Of a stretch of DNA of 6,293 nt, positions 1 through 6,265 are shown piece after piece. A program made the position numbers and the translations under genes. Origin of the DNA: Candidatus Agrococcus pullicola (GTDB lineage Bacteria; Actinomycetota; Actinomycetes; Actinomycetales; Microbacteriaceae). Where the stretch lies: contig DXDC01000414.1 of the NCBI GenBank assembly GCA_019115685.1, forward strand, positions 1-6,293. The letters are read 5' to 3'. The notes beneath the pieces were generated by a model. It searched no databases. It was not told where the DNA came from and saw nothing but the letters and a program-made list of their open reading frames with translations. The first letter of the stretch is position 1; each line of letters begins with the position of its first letter.

Positions 1-375
1 GTAGCCGGCGCAGGCGGCGCTGATGTCGAAAGCGGGTACGAGGTGGGCTCCGAGATCTTCACCGACAATCGACGCCAATGACGGGGTCTGCACGGGGTTC
101 GAGATGGTCGAGATGATGACGGCCCCGAGCTGGCCGGGCTGGATGCCCGCCTTCTCGATCGCCTCGCGACCTGCGGCGACGGCGAGATCACGAATCGTGA
201 GCTCCTTCGAGGCGCGCTTACGGGAAACGATACCCGTGCGCTGTCGAATCCACTCGTCGGAGGAGTCGATCGGGCCAACAAGCTCGTCGTTCACGACGTC
301 GACGTCACCCCGAGCGGCACCGAGCGCCAGGATGCGACTGCCGGCACGCGTCGGCTTCACGTTGAGCTGGGTCAT
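1..375 (-). CDS. fabH: Beta-ketoacyl-ACP synthase III, N-terminal part (runs off the left edge)
   Basis: FabH condenses an acyl-CoA primer (acetyl-CoA or a branched short-chain acyl-CoA) with malonyl-ACP, the first condensation of cytosolic type II fatty-acid synthesis. Only the first 125 codons are present. The frame is open from an ATG at 375 to the window edge and starts MTQLNVKPTRAGSRILALGA. The family motif DSSDEWIRQRTGI is at residues 37-49. The nucleophile motif SAACAGY is at 119-125 with Cys122 as expected catalytic cysteine, so the window ends just after the active-site Cys; the His and Asn of the triad lie outside. The ATG shares four bases (ATGA) with the fabD stop, and an AAGGGGG Shine-Dalgarno sits 7 nt upstream inside fabD (383-389 on the plus strand), so the two genes are almost certainly co-transcribed and translationally coupled. 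Nothing suggests decay. Confidence 0.95.
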   Translation of the reverse strand, partial: MTQLNVKPTRAGSRILALGAARGDVDVVNDELVGPIDSSDEWIRQRTGIVSRKRASKELTIRDLAVAAGREAIEKAGIQPGQLGAVIISTISNPVQTPSLASIVGEDLGAHLVPAFDISAACAGY

Positions 376-1283
376 TCTGCTTCCCCCTTCAGCATGGCCT
401 GAGCGGCCTCAAGTTCATCTGGCGTCTTCACCGCGACGACGGGAACACCCCGCATGCCTCGCTTCGCGAGACCCGCGAGCGCACCTGCGGGAGCGAGCTC
501 GATCATCCCCGCGATGCCATCGCGAACGAACGACTCCATGCAGTCTTCCCACTGCACCGGTGACGAAATCTGCTCGACGACGAGGTCGAGGAACTCCTGA
601 CCTGAGACGACGCGGTCGCCGTGGCGGTTGCTGTAGATCGCGAGGTTCGGGTCGGAGGGTTCGATGTCACCGGCGAAGTCGCGCACCTTCACGACGGCGG
701 GCTCCATGAAGCGCGTGTGGAAGGCACCGGCGGTCTGCAGCGGCACGACGCGCGCTTTCTCCGGTGGATTCGAGGCCAGGGCCCTGAGCGCATCCGTCTC
801 TCCGGCGACGACGATCTGGCCCGCGCCGTTGAAGTTCGCGGCGTGCAGGCCAAGCTCCTCGAGTTTCGTCTCAAGTTCGCCGGCGTCGCCGCCGAGTACC
901 GCGGCCATACCTGTTGAGACGAGCCCGGCCGCTTCCGCCATGGCCCTGCCTCGCAGACCGACGAGCGCCATCGCTTCGTCGTGGGACAGGATGCCAGAGA
1001 TCGCCATCGCCGTTATCTCGCCAACCGAATGGCCCGCGACAGCGGTTGGTGCAGGAATCTCCAGTGCACGTGCGGTAACGATGCCCGCGGCGACGATGAG
1101 CGGCTGGGCAACCTTGGTGTCCTTGATCGTCTCGGCATCGGATTCCGTGCCGTGTTTGACGAGGTCGATACCCGCCGCCTCACCGAGTTCGCCGACGAGG
1201 TCGCGAACGCCGTCGAGTTCGAGCCAGGGGGCCAAGAAACCGGGGGACTGAGACCCCTGACCGGGGGCTGCAATGAGAATCAC
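372..1283 (-). CDS. fabD: Malonyl-CoA:ACP transacylase
   Basis: FabD moves malonyl from CoA to acyl carrier protein, supplying the extender for every round of type II fatty-acid synthesis. The 303-residue length is usual for the family. The oxyanion motif GQGSQ is at residues 8-12, the nucleophile elbow GHSVGE at 84-89 with catalytic Ser86, the malonyl-carboxylate-binding Arg is probably Arg111 in LRGRAM, and the catalytic His is His189 in AFHT. Near the C-terminus the usual GPG-type segment reads ELAPAGALAGL (262-272), which from memory is a normal actinobacterial variant. The start is GTG at 1283, preceded after 7 nt by AAAGGA (plus-strand 1291-1296). The gene follows the FasR-like regulator by 39 bp and overlaps fabH by 4 bp. 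Translation of all motifs in one frame leaves little doubt about identity. Confidence 0.96.
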   Translation of the reverse strand: MILIAAPGQGSQSPGFLAPWLELDGVRDLVGELGEAAGIDLVKHGTESDAETIKDTKVAQPLIVAAGIVTARALEIPAPTAVAGHSVGEITAMAISGILSHDEAMALVGLRGRAMAEAAGLVSTGMAAVLGGDAGELETKLEELGLHAANFNGAGQIVVAGETDALRALASNPPEKARVVPLQTAGAFHTRFMEPAVVKVRDFAGDIEPSDPNLAIYSNRHGDRVVSGQEFLDLVVEQISSPVQWEDCMESFVRDGIAGMIELAPAGALAGLAKRGMRGVPVVAVKTPDELEAAQAMLKGEAE

Positions 1284-1310
1284 GCTTCTATCCTTTCAGT
1301 CTGGCTATTC

Positions 1311-1328
1311 CGCTAAACGCAACTAGCG
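1311..1328. promoter_or_regulatory. Candidate operator dyad at the fasR/fabD junction
   Basis: A short inverted repeat, CGCTA-N8-TAGCG, covers the stop codon of the FasR-like gene and lies about 30 bp upstream of the fabD GTG. In Streptomyces the FasR protein is known to act at the fabD promoter, so a dyad here is a reasonable candidate for an operator. Five-base arms are short enough to arise by chance, and I see no convincing -35/-10 pair in the 39-bp gap, so this is a weak call. Confidence 0.25.
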
Positions 1329-2483
1329 TCGCCGCTCACCCTGCATGGCTCCGAGGATAAGGGCCGTGTGCAGGATGTGCGACTGCCGCGCGTTTGTTGC
1401 GTCGAGTCCGATGACATCGCCGACACGTTTGAGGCGATACCGAACCGTGTTCGGATGCACAGAGAGTTCGCGTGCCGTCGCTTCGAGCGAACGGCCGTTG
1501 TCGAGATACGCCCACAGTGTTGTCGTGAGGTCGCTCGAGTGATCCTGCAACGGGCGATAGATGCTGCGCACCAGAGTGCCCTTCGCGAGCGGATCGCCGG
1601 CCAACGCGCGCTCCGGCAGCAGCTGATCGGCCCCAACGGGGCGCGGTGCCTGCCGCCACGCACGCGAAACAGCGAGCCCGGCGAGCGCAGCTTTCGCGCT
1701 TTTCGACGCATTCTGCACAGAGGATGCGGGCGGCCCGTGCACGACGGCGCCCTCTCCGAAGCTCTCATCGAGCACATCGGCAATTTCGCCGAAGTCGATC
1801 TCCTGCGGGGTGCCGTCTTCCTGAACGCGTCCCGTCGCGACCACGATCAGTCGCGACGAGTGCTGGCCGATGAGGACATCGGCGCCGGCACGTCTGGCCG
1901 AACGGCGGAGGAGATCGATATCGACATTCACGGGGGCTGCTCCGACGATGACCGCGCACTCGCCATCGGCGTTCCAGCCGAGCGCTGCCGATCTGGACGG
2001 CAGTTCGTCATCGTGCTCACCGGTGAGAATCGAGTCGACGACCAGCGCCTCGAGGCGGGCATCCCAGAGCCCTCGAGACTCAGCGGCGCGTGCGTACACG
2101 TCAGCGGCTGCGAACGCGATATCTCTTGAATATCGGAGGATCGGCTCGAGCATCCGCTCGTCCTGCCCCCCGATGATGCGCTCGAAGACGTTCACGACTG
2201 ACCTGATGATCTGCAGGGTTTGCTGCAGGCTCACCGAACGCAGCAGCTCGCGCGGAGCAGCCGCGAAGACATCGGCCGCGATCCACGGCTGCGCTCCGGG
2301 GTCTTCGCACCATTCGATGAACGAGGTCACGCCCTGCTGTGCGACGTTCGCGACCGCCGATTTCCGGGTCGGCGGCATCGTGCGATACCAGGGCAGCTCG
2401 TCCTCCAGCTCGCGCAGGATCGCGGTCTGAAGGTCTGCCGCGATCCTGCGGAGCCACGCGAGTTGCTTGGCCTTATCGTTCAC
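1323..2483 (-). CDS. fasR: PucR-family transcriptional regulator, FasR-like (fatty-acid synthesis)
   Basis: This is a 386-residue cytosolic DNA-binding regulator. The C-terminus carries a PucR-type helix-turn-helix: residues 332-354 include SLEATARELSVHPNTVRYRL, followed by the helix ending in HTALILGAMQ. The N-terminal half is mostly helical, with no recognisable enzyme motif and no membrane segment. In Streptomyces coelicolor a PucR-like protein named FasR sits directly before fabD-fabH-acpP-fabF and activates that cluster; the same position here supports the name. It should not be confused with the unrelated TetR-type FasR of corynebacteria and mycobacteria. The start is GTG at 2483, only 6 bp after the aceE stop; the Shine-Dalgarno is weak (AGG overlapping the aceE TAG), suggesting translation coupled to aceE. 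The next in-frame ATG is residue 36 and would remove conserved-looking sequence. Direct activation of fab genes here is an inference. Confidence 0.85.
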   Translation of the reverse strand: MNDKAKQLAWLRRIAADLQTAILRELEDELPWYRTMPPTRKSAVANVAQQGVTSFIEWCEDPGAQPWIAADVFAAAPRELLRSVSLQQTLQIIRSVVNVFERIIGGQDERMLEPILRYSRDIAFAAADVYARAAESRGLWDARLEALVVDSILTGEHDDELPSRSAALGWNADGECAVIVGAAPVNVDIDLLRRSARRAGADVLIGQHSSRLIVVATGRVQEDGTPQEIDFGEIADVLDESFGEGAVVHGPPASSVQNASKSAKAALAGLAVSRAWRQAPRPVGADQLLPERALAGDPLAKGTLVRSIYRPLQDHSSDLTTTLWAYLDNGRSLEATARELSVHPNTVRYRLKRVGDVIGLDATNARQSHILHTALILGAMQGERRR

Positions 2484-2489
2484 GAGAGC

Positions 2490-5210
2490 CTAAGCGTCGC
2501 CGCCGGCTGTGCCGCTTTCACCGGCGTTCACATCGAACAGCCGGTACTTGTCGATGGCTTCCTGCACGCGACCGAGCGGGAACTTGCCCTGCTTGGCGAG
2601 CGCCTCGAGGGCTCGAACGACCATGGAGTGGGAGTCGATCTTGAAGTACCTGCGAGCGGCCGCACGCGTGTCGGAGAACCCGAAGTCGTCGGCGCCGAGC
2701 GTGAGGTAGTCGCCGGGAACCCACTGACGAATCTGGTCCGCGACGGCATGCATGTAGTCGCTCGTTGCCACGTATGGTCCCTCCGCGTTCGCCAGCTGCT
2801 GCGTGACGAACGGCACCTTCGCGGGCTCCTGCGGGTGCAGGAAGTTGTGCTCTTCCGCGCTGACCGCGTCGCGGCGAAGCTCATTCCACGACGTCACTGA
2901 CCAGACGTCTGCGGAAACACCCCAGTCCTGGCCGAGCAGTTCCTGCGCGTGCAGTGCCCAGGGAACAGCGACACCGGAGGCCATGAGCTGCACCTTCACC
3001 TCGTGGTGATCGCTGCTCGAGATCCGGTGGATGCCCTTCAGGATGCCCTCGACATCCACGTTCTCGGGCTCGGCCGGCTGCTGGATCGGCTCGTTGTACA
3101 CCGTCAGGTAGTAGAAGATGTTCTCCGGGTTCTCGCCGTACATGCGGCGGATGCCGTCTTCGACGATGTGCGCAATCTCGTATCCGTAGGCCGGGTCGTA
3201 CGTGACGGCCGCCGGATTCGTGGATGCGATGAGCGGCGAGTGACCGTCGGCGTGCTGGAGACCCTCGCCGGTCAGCGTGGTCCGGCCGGCGGTTGCACCG
3301 ATGACGAAGCCGCGGGCCATCTGGTCACCGGCGGCCCACATCTGGTCGCCGGTCCGCTGGAAGCCGAACATCGAGTAGAACACGTAGATCGGAATGAGCG
3401 GCTCGCCGTGCGTCGCATAGGAGGTGCCGGCGCCGATGAATGCGGCCATCGCGCCGTCCTCGTTGATGCCGACGTGCACGATCTGGCCGTCGGGCGCCTC
3501 GCGGTACTTCAGCAGCAGGTCGCGGTCGACCGAGGTGTAGTTCTGGCCGTGCGGGTTGTAGATCTTCGCCGACGGGAAGAACGCGTCCATGCCGAACGTG
3601 CGCGCCTCATCCGGGATGATCGGCACGATTCGCTCACCGAAGCCCTTGGATCGAAGGAGGTCCTTCAGCAGCCGGACGAAGGCCATCGTCGTCGCGATCT
3701 CCTGCTTGCCGGATCCCTTCTTCGGCAGATCGTAGGCCTTCTTCTCGGGCAGCTGAAGCCGAGTGTGCTTCGAGCGTCGCTCAGGCAGGTATCCGCCGAG
3801 CTCGCGTCGGCGCTCGTGCATGTACTCGAGTACTTCGTCGCCCTCTTCCGGCCGGTAGTACGGCGGGCTGTAGGGGTCCTCTTCCAGCTTGGCGTCCGTG
3901 ATCGGCAGGCCGAGATAGTCGCGGAACGACTTCAGGTCGTCCAGCGTCAGCTTCTTCATCTGGTGGGTCGCGTTGCGCCCCTCGAAGTTCTTGCCGAGTC
4001 CGTACCCCTTGACCGTCTTCGCCAGAATGACGGTCGGCTGCCCCTTGTGCTCAACGGCAGCCTTGTACGCGGCGTAGATCTTGCGGTAGTCGTGGCCACC
4101 GCGCTTGAGGTTCCAGATCTCGTCATCCGTGAGATCGGAGACGAGTTTCTTCGTCGCCTCGAAGCGGTTGAAGAAGTGCTCGCGAACGAAGAGCCCCGAC
4201 TCGGCCTTATAGGTCTGGTAGTCGCCGTCGGGCGTTTCGTTCATGAGCTTGACGAGCGCACCGTCGCTGTCGTTGGCGAGCAGGTCATCCCATTCGCGCC
4301 CCCAGACGACCTTGATGACGTTCCAGCCGGCGCCGCGGAAGAACGATTCGAGTTCCTGGATGATCTTGCCGTTACCGCGGACCGGGCCATCGAGTCGCTG
4401 CAGATTGCAGTTGACGACGAACGTCAGGTTGTCGAGGTTCTCGTTCGCGGCGAGTTGCAGTGCTCCGCGCGACTCGACCTCGTCCATTTCGCCATCGCCC
4501 AGAAACGCCCAGACGTGCGATCCAGATGCGTCTTTGATGCCACGGTTCGTGATGTAGCGGTTCGTCATCGCCTGATAGATGGCATTGAGGGGGCCGAGGC
4601 CCATCGAGACGGTCGGGAATTGCCAGAACTCGGGCATCAGACGCGGATGCGGGTAGCTCGAGAGCCCGTAGGGCTCGCGTGATTTCTCCTGGCGGAAGGC
4701 GTTGAGGTGATCCTCGGTCAGGCGGCCTTCCAGGAAGGCCCGCGCGTACATGCCGGGGGAGGCGTGACCCTGATAGAAGATCTGGTCGCCGCCGGATGCG
4801 TGCCCGGCTCCCTTGAAGAAGTGGTTGTGCCCGACTTCGTAGAGGGATGCGCTGGAGGCGTACGAGGAGATGTGGCCCCCGACCGCGATATCGGGGCGCT
4901 GCGCGCGGTGCACGGTGACCGCGGCGTTCCAGCGAATCCAGCGACGCAGCTTCCGCTCGAGCGCTTCATCGCCGGGGAAGTCCGGCTCGTTCTCCGGGGC
5001 GATGGTGTTGATGTAGTCGGTTGTGGGCACCATCGGCACGCCCAGCTGTAGATCTTTCGATTTCTGCAGCAGCGAGAGCATGATCTCGCGTCCTCGCTGC
5101 GACCCGCTTGTTTCTACGAGCGCCTCGAGTGATTCTTGCCACTCCGCAGTTTCGCTCGGGTCCTCATCGTTCTTGTGCGACGAGTACGGGTTCTGATCGT
5201 GAACAGCCAC
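2490..5210 (-). CDS. aceE: Pyruvate dehydrogenase E1 component, homodimeric type
   Basis: AceE is the thiamine-diphosphate enzyme that decarboxylates pyruvate and passes the acetyl group to the lipoyl E2 of the pyruvate dehydrogenase complex, making acetyl-CoA. From the GTG at 5210 it is 906 residues, the normal size of single-chain E1. The N-terminal domain holds [13 protein letters not shown] (147-159) and the ThDP/Mg motif beginning GDGEMDE (238-244) and ending in the [12 protein letters not shown] stretch. A conserved His is at about 416 ([10 protein letters not shown]), matching the E. coli active-site His. The pyrimidine-binding domain has GINEDG with the expected catalytic Glu at about 584, then [11 protein letters not shown] and [10 protein letters not shown] (648-657). 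A C-terminal transketolase-like domain follows. An upstream in-frame GTG at 5219 is a poorer start because it overlaps the Shine-Dalgarno. It is the first gene of the run aceE-fasR-fabD-fabH, so its product feeds the pathway encoded downstream. Confidence 0.96.
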   Translation of the reverse strand: MAVHDQNPYSSHKNDEDPSETAEWQESLEALVETSGSQRGREIMLSLLQKSKDLQLGVPMVPTTDYINTIAPENEPDFPGDEALERKLRRWIRWNAAVTVHRAQRPDIAVGGHISSYASSASLYEVGHNHFFKGAGHASGGDQIFYQGHASPGMYARAFLEGRLTEDHLNAFRQEKSREPYGLSSYPHPRLMPEFWQFPTVSMGLGPLNAIYQAMTNRYITNRGIKDASGSHVWAFLGDGEMDEVESRGALQLAANENLDNLTFVVNCNLQRLDGPVRGNGKIIQELESFFRGAGWNVIKVVWGREWDDLLANDSDGALVKLMNETPDGDYQTYKAESGLFVREHFFNRFEATKKLVSDLTDDEIWNLKRGGHDYRKIYAAYKAAVEHKGQPTVILAKTVKGYGLGKNFEGRNATHQMKKLTLDDLKSFRDYLGLPITDAKLEEDPYSPPYYRPEEGDEVLEYMHERRRELGGYLPERRSKHTRLQLPEKKAYDLPKKGSGKQEIATTMAFVRLLKDLLRSKGFGERIVPIIPDEARTFGMDAFFPSAKIYNPHGQNYTSVDRDLLLKYREAPDGQIVHVGINEDGAMAAFIGAGTSYATHGEPLIPIYVFYSMFGFQRTGDQMWAAGDQMARGFVIGATAGRTTLTGEGLQHADGHSPLIASTNPAAVTYDPAYGYEIAHIVEDGIRRMYGENPENIFYYLTVYNEPIQQPAEPENVDVEGILKGIHRISSSDHHEVKVQLMASGVAVPWALHAQELLGQDWGVSADVWSVTSWNELRRDAVSAEEHNFLHPQEPAKVPFVTQQLANAEGPYVATSDYMHAVADQIRQWVPGDYLTLGADDFGFSDTRAAARRYFKIDSHSMVVRALEALAKQGKFPLGRVQEAIDKYRLFDVNAGESGTAGGDA

Positions 5211-5332
5211 CTGGCACACTCCTGCCTGATCCTGGTCGGTGGCGCCGGTCGGGCGCTACTCTGATTGCAACTCCACTCTAGCTGCCAGCAGAGTCTACTT
5301 CTGTCGACTTCGAACAACGAAAGGAGGCTTCC
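5211..5332. promoter_or_regulatory. Divergent promoter region between aceE and the peroxiredoxin gene
   Basis: These 122 bp must hold the promoters for both the minus-strand aceE run and the plus-strand peroxiredoxin. The clearest structure is a gapped dyad at 5275-5294: ACTCT/AGAGT outer arms and GCT/AGC inner arms around a GCC centre, with one unpaired A on the left. A further ACTCT lies at 5258-5262, 17 bp away in direct orientation. On the minus strand the left arm reads TAGAGT, which fits a TANNNT -10 for aceE, so a protein on the dyad would cover that promoter. No good -35 pairs with it. For the peroxiredoxin, TTGCAA at 5265-5270 is a possible -35 without a clear -10. Promoter presence is inferred from gene layout; exact elements are tentative. 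Confidence 0.5.
5219..5223 (-). promoter_or_regulatory. Shine-Dalgarno that sets the aceE start
   Basis: On the minus strand this reads AGGAG. It lies 8 nt before the GTG at 5210, an ideal distance, but only 1 nt before the alternative in-frame GTG at 5219. The shorter protein, beginning [10 protein letters not shown], is therefore the better call, three residues shorter than the longest open frame. Confidence 0.75.
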
Positions 5333-5788
5333 GTGGCTGAACTCGACAAGATCGCGCCGGACTTCACGCTGACCTCGCACAGGGGAGAACACGTGGCGCT
5401 TTCCGATTTCCAGGGCAAGAGCGCCGTTGCGCTGGTCTTCTATCCTGCCGCGTTCACGGGCCGCTGCACGGGGGAGTTGTGCGAGCTGCGGGATAACATC
5501 GCGATGTTCGACCATGGCGGTGTGGAGCTGCTGGCGATTTCGTGCGATCATCCGGGTTCGCTTGCGGCATTCGCAGAGCAAGAGGGATATACGTTCTCGT
5601 TGCTGAGCGACTTCTGGCCGCACGGCGAGGTTTCGCGCGCGTATGGTGCGTTCATCGAGGAACGTGGGTTTGCCACACGTAAGACTGTGGTGATCGACCG
5701 TGACGGGGTCATCCGCGCCGAGTTCGAAACCTCGCCGGGGGAGGCGCGCGACCTTGCGTCTTACCGGGATGCGCTTGCGCAGTTGTAG
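5333..5788 (+). CDS. Peroxiredoxin of the AhpE/Bcp (PrxQ) group
   Basis: This 151-residue cytosolic thiol peroxidase reduces hydrogen peroxide, organic peroxides or peroxynitrite. The thioredoxin-fold peroxiredoxin motif P-x3-T-x2-C is present as Pro38, Thr42 and Cys45 in FYPAAFTGRCTGELC, and the supporting Arg is probably Arg116. The stretch LLSDFWPHGEVSRAYGAF (90-107) closely resembles mycobacterial AhpE. Unlike that 1-Cys enzyme as I remember it, this protein has a second cysteine, Cys50, five residues after the peroxidatic one, which is the PrxQ/Bcp resolving-Cys spacing; Cys71 is a third. It may therefore cycle through an intramolecular disulfide reduced by thioredoxin or a mycoredoxin. 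The start is GTG at 5333, 5 nt after a strong AAGGAGG at 5321-5327. The gene is divergent from aceE and followed by a hairpin terminator, so it is probably monocistronic. The AhpE/PrxQ split is uncertain, hence no symbol. Confidence 0.9.
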   Translation: MAELDKIAPDFTLTSHRGEHVALSDFQGKSAVALVFYPAAFTGRCTGELCELRDNIAMFDHGGVELLAISCDHPGSLAAFAEQEGYTFSLLSDFWPHGEVSRAYGAFIEERGFATRKTVVIDRDGVIRAEFETSPGEARDLASYRDALAQL

Positions 5789-5796
5789 CGCGCAAC

Positions 5797-5834
5797 CCGT
5801 GCACGGAACACCGACGATTCATTCGACGTGCACG
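5797..5834. repeat. Repeated 8-bp palindrome CGTGCACG
   Basis: The palindrome CGTGCACG occurs at 5798-5805 (extended to a 10-bp perfect palindrome, CCGTGCACGG, at 5797-5806) and again at 5827-5834, where its right half is the start of the terminator stem. The copies are 29 bp apart in the 3' flank of the peroxiredoxin gene. No function is evident; GC-rich palindromes of this size can occur by chance. Confidence 0.4.
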
Positions 5835-5868
5835 AAAGACTGATCGATTCGGCAGTCTTTCGTGTTTT
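5831..5868 (+). terminator. Rho-independent-type terminator after the peroxiredoxin gene
   Basis: CACGAAAGACTG (5831-5842) and CAGTCTTTCGTG (5853-5864) form a perfect 12-bp stem with a 10-nt loop, followed directly by TTTT at 5865-5868. The hairpin starts 42 bp after the peroxiredoxin stop and fits an intrinsic terminator for that gene, though the T-run is short. It would also separate this transcript from the tRNA genes downstream. Confidence 0.75.
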
Positions 5869-5883
5869 GTCAGTCTTTCGTGT
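5853..5883 (+). repeat. Tandem copy of the terminator's 3' stem arm
   Basis: The 13-mer CAGTCTTTCGTGT occurs at 5853-5865 and again at 5871-5883, an 18-bp period. Either copy can pair with the single left arm at 5831-5842, so two mutually exclusive stems exist: a short-loop one followed by TTTT and a long-loop one followed by TCACC. The unit is too short and has too few copies to be a CRISPR or a typical dispersed repeat. Confidence 0.7.
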
Positions 5884-5922
5884 CACCTAGGGCGTTGCAC
5901 GCCGCGTCCGACCGTGCGGTCC

Positions 5923-6067
5923 GGGCCCGTAGCTCAGTTGGTTAGAGCGCCACGTTTACACCGTGGATGTCGGGGGTTCGGGCGTTGCCCATCAAGAACG
6001 CGGAGCGTTCGGCTGAGTGACGGTCGCGAAGGCGCCGCACACGGCGGCGGCTGAGTGATCTGGGCCC
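5923..6067 (+). pseudogene. Broken tRNA-Val(UAC) gene with an interrupted T-arm
   Basis: Positions 5923-5980 match the first 58 nt of the intact tRNA-Val at 6140 at 56 positions; the two differences are acceptor bases 6 and 7 (CG here, TA there). Acceptor 5' strand, D-arm, anticodon arm with TAC at 5957-5959, variable loop and the 5' T-stem GGGGG are all present. After TTCG of the T-loop the similarity stops and no complementary T-stem strand follows. The missing acceptor end reappears as TCTGGGCCC at 6059-6067, preceded by GAGT, and would pair with the 5' acceptor strand, but TGCA follows in place of ACCA. Between lie 78 bp (5981-6058) of unrelated sequence. A second, poorer candidate end, GCCCATCA, is at 5987-5994 but leaves no T-stem. 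The copy is very unlikely to yield a working tRNA. Whether this is an insertion, a rearrangement or an assembly error cannot be told here. Confidence 0.75.
6010..6058 (+). repeat. 11-bp direct repeat inside the sequence interrupting the tRNA
   Basis: CGGCTGAGTGA occurs at 6010-6020 and 6048-6058, 38 bp apart. The second copy abuts the TCTGGGCCC remnant of the broken tRNA. The repeat marks the right half of the interrupting sequence as a possible duplication or slippage product. No protein of useful length and no inverted terminal repeats are seen within it. Confidence 0.6.
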
Positions 6068-6103
6068 TGCATTGTTGTGTCTGCAGTATTTTGCGTGTTC
6101 GAG

Positions 6104-6133
6104 TTCGCGATTGCTTCTGTCGTGGTCTAAGGT
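6104..6133 (+). promoter_or_regulatory. Possible promoter of the intact tRNA-Val
   Basis: TAAGGT at 6128-6133 fits a TANNNT -10 and would place transcription start at about base 6140, the first base of the tRNA. The best -35 at 18-bp spacing is TTCGCG (6104-6109), a poor match to TTGACA. The call rests mainly on the position of the -10. Confidence 0.3.
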
Positions 6134-6139
6134 GTTCTC

Positions 6140-6216
6140 GGGCCTATAGCTCAGTTGGTTAGAGCGCCACGTTTACACCGTGGATGTCGGGGGTTCGAGT
6201 CCCTCTGGGCCCACCA
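6140..6216 (+). tRNA. tRNA-Val(UAC), complete, CCA encoded
   Basis: This 77-nt gene folds into a full cloverleaf. Acceptor GGGCCTA (6140-6146) pairs with TGGGCCC (6206-6212) with one T-G wobble. The D-arm is GCTC/GAGC, and the anticodon stem CCACG/CGTGG encloses TTTACAC with anticodon TAC at 6174-6176, which reads GUA and other valine codons. The variable loop ATGTC and T-arm GGGGG-TTCGAGT-CCCTC follow, with one G-T pair. The discriminator is A and CCA (6214-6216) is encoded. The D-loop contains GG for tertiary contact with the T-loop. It is the downstream member of a tandem pair whose first copy is broken. Confidence 0.97.
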
Positions 6217-6228
6217 GAAGGTCGTTGT

Positions 6229-6254
6229 TCAAACCGGCGACATTACCGGTTTGA
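6229..6254 (+). other. Perfect 9-bp hairpin just after the tRNA
   Basis: TCAAACCGG (6229-6237) and CCGGTTTGA (6246-6254) pair perfectly around the 8-nt loop CGACATTA, 12 bp after the tRNA CCA. No T-run follows, so on its own it is not a standard terminator. It may stop 3' exonuclease or guide trimming of the tRNA precursor, or help the stronger hairpin downstream. The function is inferred only. Confidence 0.55.
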
Positions 6255-6265
6255 GACCTCGATTC

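Noticed and set aside
23..709. 228-codon open frame on the plus strand across the fabD/fabH junction
   Set aside because: It is antisense to two well-supported genes, has a Ser/Arg/Pro-rich low-complexity translation, and shows no family motif.
2949..4682. 577-codon open frame on the plus strand, opposite aceE
   Set aside because: It lies entirely antisense to the clear aceE frame. Its composition (Arg, Val, Leu, Asp rich, no recognisable motif) is what a GC-rich gene gives on its other strand.
5211..5219. Longer aceE start at the GTG at 5219 (adds three residues)
   Set aside because: The AGGAG Shine-Dalgarno is only 1 nt from that GTG but 8 nt from the GTG at 5210, so the shorter start is preferred.
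5853..5883. Possible CRISPR repeats
   Set aside because: There are only two 13-bp units at an 18-bp period, with one arm pairing into a terminator, no spacers of proper size and no cas genes.
5895..5923. TTGCAC as a -35 for the upstream tRNA copy
   Set aside because: No TANNNT-like -10 is found 16-18 bp downstream; the sequence there is GC-rich.
5923..5994. Upstream tRNA-Val as a functional short tRNA ending in GCCCATCA
   Set aside because: Only four acceptor pairs form and no T-stem is possible, and the end reads TCA rather than CCA, so a working tRNA is not credible.
6017..6058. Tiny 13-codon GTG frame inside the block that breaks the tRNA
   Set aside because: It has no Shine-Dalgarno, is very short, and is composed of simple Ala/Lys-type codons from GC-rich repeats. 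There is no support for translation.
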